Below, in pieces: positions 45,450-55,991 of a stretch of 64,000 nt of DNA (within the stretch, counting starts at the first letter, position 1; each line of letters opens with the position of its first letter). Source of the DNA: Stichopus chloronotus (taxonomy: Eukaryota; Echinodermata; Holothuroidea; Aspidochirotida; Stichopodidae); NCBI GenBank assembly GCA_021234535.1, contig CM037839.1, forward strand, positions 11,471,419 to 11,535,418. Direction: 5' to 3'. The notes below the pieces were generated by a model that was not told the DNA's origin, ran no database searches, and saw only the letters and a list, made by a program, of their open reading frames with translations. The position numbers and the translations under genes were made by a program.

Positions 45450-48220
45450 CTGTAAAAGAATGAGGTTAACATGCAAAACAACCCTGAAGATGAGAGAATT
45501 ATACAACAGATTTGCAAAAGACAAGAATTACCTTGCAAGCCACAGGAATGAGGATTACATTTTCAACAAGTTTTCTGAAACATCTTCTGCAGTACTTTAA
45601 GGCCTTTAATCGTAAATTTCTCTGTGACAGTACATCAAGTCATATGAATACATCCTGTAGAGAATGTTCTTTTGGAAAAGTTTAGAAAAGTAAAAGGTAC
45701 TTTTCATTCCCCTACATAACAGAGGTTGTCTGGATTTAAGGTACATGATCCATAGACTAAATGCTTTGACAGCATTCTGACACCTTTTCAGTCAAAAAAT
45801 AAAATACAAATTTTCAGTAAAAAAAACGCGTCTCTAGTCCAACAAGTATTTAGACAGAATATAAAATACACGTTTTCAGTCCAAAAAACAACTTTTAACT
45901 CAGTCCAAAATGCTTTCAGTCTGAACATAAGATACACATTTTCAGTCTGCAATAACTAGTTTTCAGTTCGAAAATGAAATACATATTTTCAGTAAAAAAA
46001 AAAACATGTTTTTAGTCCAACAAGTTTTCAGACGGAATATAAAATAGATATTTTCAGTACAAAAAAACAAGTTTTAACTCCGAAAATAAGATACAAGTTG
46101 TCAATCCGAGACGTTTTCAATCTGAACGTAAGATACACATTTCCAGTCAGCAAAGTAAAAAAATACCCTTTAATCCCACTGCTATTTTGATTTTCATTGC
46201 CTAAAGTGCTTGTCAACATTACGGTCGCATTTTGAGGGAAATTTAATATACCATCCATCATCACATTTCTTTCTCCTGCTACACGGCCAAAAACAACCAT
46301 TTTGTCAAAGATCTCCATATTCGAAATAACTTACTTTGATGAATTCTGCCACTAGAAAAATTCAAATTTGTGGTAGTTAGAGAGAAATGGAGTTGCTTTG
46401 TGAAATTGCTTTAATAATTTTCCGAAGCCCAGTGTGAAGTTTCCTTAACATGCTATTGACAAATGGTTCGAAAAGAAGCTTCCCAAGGTGTCAACAAATT
46501 AGTTCAACAATTCAAGTTGGTTTTTAGAATTCATAACCAGACATTTGGTATTATTCATGTGCACACATCAGTCAGTACAAGAAAGGGTAAAAATTTTCAA
46601 ATATTTTGACACTCTTCATAAACATTGGATGTGGAACTGGACTAATTATGCTAATTATGAGTATCGCTACGTGTTTATACCATTTAAAATCATCACAAGC
46701 CTATTGACATCACCTTAATGAGCCCAAAAATGTTGGGTGTATCTGTAAAGTTTTACAAAATTGATAAAAAAAAAAAATCATTGACAGCAAAGTCATAGGT
46801 CAGCAACCTGCAAGTATATTCATTTAATGACTAAACACGTGTGTTTCACATTCAAACTGAAAATGGATATTTTATTTTTGGACTGAAAACATGTCAAATT
46901 GAAAAATTTTCAGACTCAAAGCGTGTATGTCATTTTTGGACTAAAAACTTTTTTGTGACATTCTTCATGTAAACATGCCCTAGTAGGGCACTATGGTTAA
47001 TTGCATCAAGATATATTTCAACTGTAGAAATTTATCACATCAACAAAAATTTGGGCCATTTTTACACCTGCAAATGCTGATCAGCCAAAGGGGCTCAACT
47101 GCCATAGTGCTAATATTTTGTAAAACCTCAACATTGTAAGATATCATTTGTAGAAACACTATACTGATTCGCACAATGTAATCATTCATTCATTCTCTGA
47201 AGGCACCACTAACATAATGTATCCATATACCAAATATGCAAATTGTCCAACCTTTACAACTTGTGGTATTGTGTTAAGGTTTACAGATTTTGCCCTGAGT
47301 GCCCCAAATGACCTTTGACCTCAACCAAAAAGTAGAGCACACCTTCTCAATGTGGTTGACCTACATAACAAATTTTGACTTTCATCTGACTTTCCCCTAT
47401 TGAGTTTAGAGCATACTCAAGCTAGTGTCACAAAGACATATACACACATATACAAACACCCTCACACACACACACACACCTTTGTTTTACATTCATTCGG
47501 AGGACCTCATTGTGCTTTCTTTTGTTTTTTCTTCCTCAACCCTAACCTCAACAATAGACTGTCTATTATTAATCTTGAGAGGACTGGAGAAATTTATTGA
47601 ATTTTCTACAGAGGACGTAAACTCTATTGTTTCGGTCCTCAATCCCACCCAAAAACAAGGGCACATACACACACCAGTTTGACACCATACATTACTTTGC
47701 TGACTGTGCAAGGAACCAAATAGGTTCTCTCTGCAATCCTTTGTGGTATTTGAGAACCCTTCACTCTCCCACAATTCCTGAATTCAATATCCTGTTTGAT
47801 CACAAGCTGTCACAATTTATCCAAGAATCATTGTCTCCAAGTTCAAGTGTGGATGGAAGCATTTGCTGACATCAGACACAGAAATATTCAATGTATCAGC
47901 TAGGTGCTACTTAAATTGTCTGCCTACATTCTTTAACTTTGCTTGAGGCTTGATAAAATTGTGAGTGCTTCCTTTCTTGTAATCCCTAATATACTTTTAC
48001 AATTTGCCCCCTGTTCACCTCCATCCAGAAATAACCAATGAAATTCTTCAAATAAAATACGAAATCCCTCTGGCAAATGAAAACTTTCATCTTTGCTGCC
48101 AACAATGTATAAATGGATGCAAAGATGGCAGGGACAATTCCACGTTTACACCAGCAAAGGACAGGTACACCATAAACAGTTTACATGACCTTCAGATAAC
48201 TAATTCAATGTTATCCTTAC
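45450..48220 (-). other. Intron 6 (H2 to A, unit 3)
   Basis: Foldback block, then TTCCTTGC/TGACC repeats. Relative to unit 2 about 340 bases are missing at about 47190, where ATTCATT of two repeats is joined. CA microsatellite at about 47463-47480. Confidence 0.65.
45778..46960. mobile_element. Foldback-like element, unit 3
   Basis: Left arm with TTTTCAGTC subrepeats to about 46160; inverse motifs at about 46855-46960. Same layout as units 1 and 2, with one subrepeat fewer in the left arm near 45900. Confidence 0.6.
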
Positions 48221-48391
48221 CAATACTCCTGTAATCAACACAATCTTCACAGTCACAGTGCTCCGGTGTTATTCCACACCAGTTGTAAGGGGAACAACAA
48301 GGGTAGATACCCTCAGGATCACACTGAGCTACCTCTCCATTTGGTGCCAGCCAACCCTCTCCACAACGATAGTCTTCTCTGTAAGGAAGAT
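48221..48391 (-). CDS. Hevein-like exon 6, type H2 of tandem unit 3
   Basis: Acceptor gagcag|AT, donor GTATTG|gtaagg, phase 1; 171 bases. As the other H2 exons but with TPEHC for TPDHC and CVDYRSIG. Eight cysteines. Upstream of it in the transcript is SRCR B of unit 4 (exon 5), downstream SRCR A (exon 7). Confidence 0.9.
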
Positions 48392-50658
48392 CTGCTCCTC
48401 GATTGAAACAAAACAAGTATATGATACAGATAAAATATTATGAATGAACCTGATGCGCACACATCGTGAATAAACCTGATCCACTTTTCTATCTGGATAC
48501 AGAGAGTCTTCCCAGTTTTTTTCTTAAAATATGTCTTCAACTAAGGTCTATTTTATTACTTGGCCTTCTATTTTTTCAATATTTTGAAAGGATTTGTATT
48601 TATTCTTCCAAAGCAGAGTCCCAGTTCAAGATCACTATTAAAGATTTTATGTGCAGGGTCTTACACTGAGTCAAATCAATCCAAAAAAAAAAAAAGAGCC
48701 TGATACACAATAGCCAAATAAACTAATACAAGATATTGATCAAACAGTTCAAAACACACATTAATTTTACATTTAATCTTTGGCTGAGCTATCTTGATTT
48801 CTGAAATGATTAGTCATCACGCTATTTGAATGCAGTACAAACAAGTGATGTAAAAGAAAAAACCTGTTAGCTAACAGGATCATGATTTGATTCTCCCTTT
48901 AGCTGAGACTGAAGGAGTTGAAGGAACTGCCTGTAACTCATCTCTTATGTCACCAGACAATCTCAGCCCTGCTCTGTGTGCGCTGTACACAGCAGAAGGC
49001 ACTCATAAGGATTACCTACTGCTGGGAACGATGGAGGCAGGGAGCAAGAGCCCAGAGAGAAACCACAGAATGTTTAAGTCACTGACCATCACTACCTACA
49101 CTTCTACGACTTGTGCAGGGCCAAATCAGAGAAGAGGGCTTTATGGGCAGTTTCACAGCATGTTAACTAAAACATAGCTTCATTTGAAGAGATGGAATTG
49201 TACTTGCGTGAATGACTATCACTGGCAAATCAAAATCTCTTTTCAAACAACCCAATAAGAAATATTTTCAGAAAAGCAATAGATCTTCAACAGGAAGGTT
49301 TTTCTTGAATTATCTTGTATCAGCCTGGCTAGGAAAGAGACTTCTCTTACAAGAATTTGAAATGAAATATTGGAGATATGAAGGCTCCTTTGGTGGTTCT
49401 TTGTTGGAGAAACAAGAGTCCATGAGCACTATGGTTCCTAGCACAAAGATTACTACAGGTATAACATGATCTATGACATCTCAAAAAAGTTTGGACCCCA
49501 TTTTGTCCCTTAGAATGCTGATCAGCCGAAGATACTTAACTACCAAAGTACTAATATGAAAAAGCCTTAACATTATAAGTAATAATTTGTTGCATTGCAC
49601 AGTGTAATTTATGGCTCACATGGCCCATTCTAAAGTCTAGTTAGAATCACAAATGTTGAACAATGCAATAGGTTAAACCACCGCAATGCTTATTTGACAA
49701 TCCTTCCACATTGTAAAGGAAAATCTGCAAAAAGAGAAACATTTTGCATGATTTTGTAAAATGGCCTACTTGGACAATGGACCCCAAAATCTTGACACAC
49801 CCCAAAGGCACAACTACCATAATAGTAACGTGAAACTACCTTATCTGTAATAGTACTGTACAATCAGTATTCATTTGTATTCAAATTGGGTCCTTTATGC
49901 ATGTAATTTTCCAGCTAAATAACACCAAATTTGGGGAGCCTTTATGGCTATTGTCTGAGACCCTGAACAGGAAAACTTGCTGTTGAAACCCACTTTACCT
50001 ATAAGTGAGCCCTAATGGACATTTCTCAGTTACAGTTATTCATGTGTCTCTTGAGCTGAATAAATGCATTTTTTACCCCCCTTTTTGACCCCCTATACCA
50101 AAAGTACAGGTTGTGCCCTAGTGGCTCTTCTTGACTCCTGGGTCCAAACCTACATGATGGGACCATTAAGGCTATTGTATCTTTTTAGCTGAATAAATGC
50201 TCTGGGCTCCATGACTAATTTATTTTCTAGCTTATGATTTTGGAGTCTTATGCCACAGTGACAGCCAATGCAAGAACTGACTAAAAACATTTGCTGAATG
50301 ACAAATTTCAGGAAATGTCTGCCTTGATCTTTAACCTGATCTGTGTACTCTGTTTTTTTTTTCCAAAGGTTTACAAAACAGTCAAATTTGGGCAATGTCA
50401 GAGATGTGAACAAAAGTAGAGCTGTGGGTGAAAGCATCACAAAAAGATGAACTATTAGCTTTAGACATGACACCAGCATTTATTCAAAGTTTGTTGGGTT
50501 TGTGAAAGGGTGGCTGTAATGGCTCGATGAAATACTCAGAGATATTATAAAATTATTGATAGAGTATGATAAAATATAAATAGAAGGCACTGAACATCAC
50601 TTTCCACTTAAATGGATTGAATAAAACAACATATTACATCAGGAAAGTAGAATTCTAC
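48392..50658 (-). other. Intron 5 (B of unit 4 to H2 of unit 3)
   Basis: Includes the DYLLLG conserved block (48887-49177). Near 48870 the sequence (CTAACAGGATCATGATT) matches unit 1 rather than unit 2, and past 49300 it becomes almost identical to 42420 onward. Confidence 0.65.
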
Positions 50659-50985
50659 CTGAATCAGAAGGTGATTTGCAAACAACTCCAGCATCTTCGC
50701 TATGGTTACAATCTGATGCATCAGAATCATGATAGCAATCAGTCAGTCTGGTTTCATCTCCATCACATGCAACATTATCCAGGTGAATGCTGCCCTCTCC
50801 TTGACCAAAGGTTGCATAGAGAAGAGCAGAAATAGCTCCAGAGAAGCCAAGTTGACGACAGACAACCGCAGCATCAGTAAAATCCCAGTCATCATCACAG
50901 ACAGTTCCCCATTCACCATTGAGATAAACCTCAACACGACCAGTTGTCTCATTACCTCCTGCTAGACGAATGGAACCTTGTTGAT
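50659..50985 (-). CDS. SRCR exon 5, type B of tandem unit 4
   Basis: Acceptor cttttcatag|AT, donor GATTCAG|gtagaa, phase 1; 327 bases. [83 protein letters not shown]. Six cysteines, NET and NHS sequons. The ETTG (for ETAG) is private to this copy. Confidence 0.93.
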
Positions 50986-51071
50986 CTATGAAAAGAATAA
51001 AGAATATCTTCTAATAACATTACTTCCCAAATGCTCCCAATGGTGACATGTTTCTTCTGACACCTTTAAAA

Positions 51072-51121
51072 TGGTGCCAGCCAGTCACCACCACAACGGT
51101 AGTCTTCTCTGTAAGGAAGAG
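51072..51121 (-). pseudogene. Truncated hevein-like exon (H1 of unit 4)
   Basis: Same 50-base remnant, same TGGTGCC junction and same stop just after it as at 44194-44243. The deletion therefore predates the duplication of this segment. It sits 86 bases upstream of the B exon. Confidence 0.88.
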
Positions 51122-52006
51122 CTGCTGCCAGGAATTAAAACAAAGACAACAAAAGAGAAATTGTGTGATTTACTCCAAACCAGCAACTGAAAATTCTGGT
51201 CATTGCATCGAAGTAAGCACAGTCTTTCTAGCTTTTGTTTGTAATATACGAGTTCATTGCAGAGAGTTATTTGTGATGGCTTTGCAGAGGGGCAGAGGTA
51301 CCCACAAATTTACCTGAAATAGTAAACATTTGTTGTACGTATGATACAATCCATTAATTCGATCCCAGACTCATTAATTAAAGTTTTTGTTCTGAAAGAA
51401 AACTTGTGGAAAGGAAATAAAATCAACACCAACGCTATTACATATCTTTATGAGTCATGGCTACAAAGTTTGTTAACCTTCAAGAGGAGTAATGAGCCAG
51501 TAGCAAAAAACAGATGGGAGAAGTTTTCTTTCGTAATGCGGTTCATCTTTGATGATGGTGCTTAGAGTTAAGGTGACCAGAGAAGCAATGGACGTAAAAT
51601 GCAGATAAGAGACAGACATGTACAGATTGTCTTAATTTCCAAGATGCTTATATTCATTTTTGTTTTGTATCTAGTACATGGAATACTATCTAAAAACATG
51701 AATTAAGGATTCTTCCTTCAGAGATCATGATATGGTGGAAATGCAGCTATCATGATTCAAAGCATTACACAAGATATTGAAATTATACAAGAAGTAAAAA
51801 ATATAATTCAAATATAGAAGACACTTAAAACTTATTTAGACCCCACAGACACTTAATTAACCAGATTCTAAAGGTATCATATAAAGTAAAGGAGGCCCTC
51901 AGTGTGCCAACCTGGTATGACATTACCAGAAAGAGGAGATACCCAAACAATTCTAATGAAACAATGATGCAATAAACAGAACTGCTGTAATATGGAATAA
52001 TATTAC

Positions 52007-52327
52007 CTGAACCAGAAACACAAACAACTCCAGCATCTTCTCCATGAAAACAATCTGAGGTACCAGAGTCATAGGAGCAATCTACAAGTCTAGACTCTGT
52101 CCCGGTGCATGCTACATCATCCATGAGAATGCTACCTTCTCCTTGACCGAATGCTGCGTATTGTGGAGCAGAAAGAGCTGCAGTAAAGCCAAGTTGTTGA
52201 CAGACAACTCCAGCATCAGTTAGATCCCAATAATCATCACAGACAGTTCCCCATTCTCTGTTGATGTACACCTCCACACGACCTGCTGTGTCATTACCCC
52301 CTGCTAGACGAATGGAACCTTCCTGAA
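52007..52327 (-). CDS. SRCR exon 4, type A of tandem unit 4
   Basis: Acceptor cttttacag|TT, donor GTTCAG|gtaata, phase 1; 321 bases. Protein as the other array A exons, with VACTG (as unit 1) and CFHGED (as units 2 and 3), ending VSGSG. Six cysteines and the NDT sequon are kept. The mix of unit 1 and unit 2/3 variants is what exchange between copies would leave. Confidence 0.94.
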
Positions 52328-52655
52328 CTGTAAAAGAATGAGGTTAACATGCAAAACAACCCTGAAGATGAGAGAATTATACAACAAATTTGCAAAAGAC
52401 AGGAATTACCTTGCAAGCCACAGGAATGAGGATTACATTTTCAACAAGTTTTCTGAAACATCTTCTGCAGTACTTTAAGGCCTTTAATCGTAAATTTCTC
52501 TGTGACAGTACATCAAGTCATATGAATACATCCTGTAGAGAATGTTCTTTTGGAAAAGTTTAGAAAAGTAAAAGGTACTTTTCATTCCCCTACATAACAG
52601 AGGTTGTCTGGATTTTAGGTATATGATCCATAGACTAAATGCTTTGACAGCATTG

Positions 52656-53520
52656 CGACACGTTTTCAGTCAAAAAATAAAATACAAATTTTCAGTAAGA
52701 AAAAAAAAAAAAAACACATCTTTGGTCCAACAAATTTTCAGACAGAATATAAAATAGTCCAAATACAGTTTTCAGTCCAAAAAAACAAGTTTTACGTCTG
52801 ACAATAAGATACAAGTTTTCAGTCTGAAGCTCTTTCAATCTGAACATAAGAAACACATGTTCAGTCCATAAAACAAGTTTTCAGTCTGAAAATAAAATAC
52901 ACATTTTCAGTCAAAAAAAAAAACAAACAAGTACTAAGTCCAACAAGTTTTCAGACAGAATGTAAAATACACATTTTCAGTACAAAAAACAAGTTTTAAA
53001 GCAGAAAATACGATGCAAGTTATCAGTCCTAACCTTTTCTAGTCTGAACATATGATACACATTATCAGTTTGCGAAAACAAGTTTTCTGCACGAAAATAA
53101 CATGAAGTAAAAAGCACAATTAAATCCCACTGCCATTTTGATTTTCATCGCATGAGGTGCTTCATCATATTCCTTTCTTCTGCTACATGGACAAAAACAA
53201 CCATTTTGTCAAAGATCTCCATATTCAAAATCATTGAGAGCAAAGTCAAAGATCATCAACCTGCAAGTATATTCATTTCCTGACAAAAATGTGTATTTCA
53301 CATTCAGACTGAAAATGTACATTTCAGTTTTGGACTGAAAACATGTCAGATTGAAAAATTCTCAGACTGAAAGCATGTATGTCATTTTCGGACTGAAAAA
53401 TTGTTTCTTTTTTTTGACTGACAATGTCTATTGTTTTCAGGCTGAAAACGTGTATTTTATTTTTGGACTGCAATCTTGTCAGGCTGAAAACTAGTCAGAT
53501 TGAAAACATGTCAGATGTAG
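52656..53520. mobile_element. Foldback-like element, unit 4, with long arms and short centre
   Basis: Left arm of TTTTCAGTC subrepeats at 52656-53100. Right arm of GACTGAAAA subrepeats at about 53290-53520, longer here than in the other units. Only about 190 bases between them. This copy shows the inverted-arm structure most clearly. Confidence 0.65.
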
Positions 53521-54639
53521 ACCTCCAGCTTACCTTAGAGCACAAATTCTTTTTTAGTGACATTCTTCATGTAAACATGCCCTAGAAGGGCACTATGGTT
53601 AATTGCATCAAGATATATTTCAACTGTAGAAATTAATCACATCAACAAAAATTTGGGCCCTATTTTGTACCTACAAATGCTGATCAGCCAAAGGGACTCA
53701 ACTGCCATAGTACTAATATTTTGTAAAACCTCAACATTGTAAGATATCATTTGTAGAAACACTATTGATTTGCACAATGTAATAATTTTGGGCCCAAATG
53801 GTCTATTCTGAAGAACAGACCCAGGAATGCTGAACACTGCAAAAGGGTTCCACTACCGCAATGCTATTTTGACCTTTCAGATTGTATGGCAAAACATAGA
53901 AAAGAAGGCATTTTACTTGATTTGATAATGCAGTCCATATGGCCCATGTGGGACCAATAATCCTGAGATCTTGAACAATCTGACGGAACCACTAACATAG
54001 TAGTAATTCATATGACACAATTTCAACATAACACCATACAATCTGTAGAAGAGGCATTTCGCATGATTTCATAAGATGGCCCATACAGCCCATTTGGACC
54101 TTGGCCCCCAATATCTTGAACACTCTGAAGGCACCACTGTTTTACATTCATTCCGAGGACCTCATTGTGCTTTCTTTTGTTTTTTCTTCCTCAACCCTAA
54201 CCTTAACAATAGACTGTCTATTGTTAATCTTGAGATGATTGGAGAAATTTATTGAATTTTCTACAGAGGACGTAAAATCTATTGTTTCGGTCCTCAATCC
54301 CACCCGAAAACAAGGGCACATACACACACCAGTTTGACACCATAGGATACTTTACTGACTATGCAAGGAACCAAATAGGTTCTCTCTGCAATCCTTTGTG
54401 GCATTTGACGACCCTTCACTCTCCCACAATTCCTGAATTCAATATCCTATTTGATCACAAGCTGTCACACTTCATCCAAGAATCAGTGTCTCCAAGTTCA
54501 AGTGTGGATGGAAGCATTTGCTGACATCAAACACAGAAATATTCAATGAACTCTTATCTTCGATTGGAATGTATCAGCTAGGGGTTACTTAAATTGTCTG
54601 CCTACATTCTTCACTTTGCTTGAGGCTTGATAAAATTGT

Positions 54640-54645
54640 GAGGCT
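54640..54645. other. Deletion junction removing the H2 exon from unit 4
   Basis: TTGATAAAATTGTGAG (as near 47950-47966) runs straight into GCTCACATGGCCCATTC (as near 49613-49630). In unit 3 about 1.65 kb, including the H2 exon at 48221-48391, lies between these points. Confidence 0.8.
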
Positions 54646-55664
54646 CACATGGCCCATTCTAAAGTCTAATTAGAACAACATATGTTGATCAGTGCTTAAT
54701 TTGACAAATCTTCCACATTTTAAAGGAAAATCTGCAAAAAGAGAAACATTCTGCATGATTTTTTAAAATGGCCTACTTGGACAATGAACCCCAAAATCTT
54801 GACACACCCCAAAGGCACAACTACCATAATAGTAATGTGACACTACCTTATTTGTAATAGTACTGTACAATCAGTATTCATTTGCTGTACTTGCAAAAAT
54901 TGGGTCCTTTACGCATGTAATTATTCAGCTAAATAACACCAAATTTTGGGAGCCGTTTGAACCAATGAACAGGAAAACTTGTTGCTGAAACCCACTTTAC
55001 CTATAAGTGAGCCCTAGTGGACATTTCTCAGTTACAGTTATCCATGTGCCTCTTCAGGTAAATAAATTCCTTTTTGCCCCCCCTCTTCCCATTTGACCCC
55101 CTACACCAAAAGTACAGGTTGCCCTGGCGGGCCTGCTTGACTCCTGGGTCCAACCTACATGATGGTACCATCAAGTCTTTTGAATCTTTTTAGCTGAATA
55201 AATACTCTGGGATCAATGACTAATTTATTTTCTAGCTTCTGATTTTGGAGTCTTATGCCACGGTCACAGTCAATGTAAGAACTGACAAAAAAAACATTCA
55301 CTGAATGACAAATTTGAGGAAATGTCTGCCTTGATCTTTAACCTGATCTGTGTACTCTCTGTACTCTGTTTTTTTCCCCCAATGGTTTACAAAACAAGTC
55401 AAGTTTGGGCAATCTCGGCAGTGTGAACAAAAGTAGAGCTGTGGCTGAGCATAAGACCAGCAGTGATTCAAAGTCTATTGGGTTTGTGACAGCAAGGCTG
55501 TAATGACTCGATGGAATACTCAGAGATATTAAAAAATTATTGACAGAGTATCATAAAATAAATATAGAAGGCACTGTACATCACTTTCCACTTAAATGGA
55601 TTGGATAAAACAATATATCATTTTAACTAAGTAGAATTCTACCATAAATTGAAATTATCACTAC

Positions 55665-55991
55665 CTGAATCAGAAGGTGATTTGCAAACAACTCCAGCAT
55701 CTTCACTATGGTTACAATCTGATGCATCAGAATCATGATAGCAATCAGTCAGTCTGGTTTCATCTCCATCACATGCAACATTATCCAGGTGAATGCTGCC
55801 CTCTCCTTGACCAAATGTTGCATAGAGAGGAGCAGAAACAGCTCCAGAGAAGCCAAGTTGACGACAGGCAACCCCAGCATCAGTAATATCCCAATCATCA
55901 TCACAGACAGTTCCCCATTCACCATTGAGATACACCTCAACACGACCAGCTGTCTCATTACCTCCTGCTAGACGAATGGAAACTTGTTGAT
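55665..55991 (-). CDS. SRCR exon 3, type B of unit 5
   Basis: Acceptor cttttcacag|AT, donor GATTCAG|gtagtg, phase 1; 327 bases. [36 protein letters not shown], then [10 protein letters not shown] where other copies have [31 protein letters not shown] and [10 protein letters not shown]. Six cysteines. QQVSIRL replaces the QQGSIRL shared by most copies. It joins in frame to exon 4 now that H2 is gone from unit 4. Confidence 0.93.

Larger units (their letters stand above)
42420..45770. repeat. Recent segmental duplication, copy 1 (pairs with 49300-52650)
   Basis: Introns and exons B, truncated H1 and A are nearly identical to the sequence 6,878-6,879 bases further on, with only scattered substitutions. 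Outside these limits the two copies diverge more strongly. Confidence 0.8.
49300..52650. repeat. Recent segmental duplication, copy 2 (pairs with 42420-45770)
   Basis: Carries exon B, truncated H1 and exon A in almost the same sequence as copy 1, including the H1 deletion junction. Divergence begins near 52650, at the start of the foldback block. Confidence 0.8.
52328..55664 (-). other. Intron 3 (B of unit 5 to A of unit 4), with H2 deleted
   Basis: Contains the foldback block and TTCCTTGC-family sequence. The region that should hold an H2 exon is missing: sequence corresponding to 47966 in unit 3 is joined at about 54642 to sequence corresponding to 49612. No other exon seen. Confidence 0.7.
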
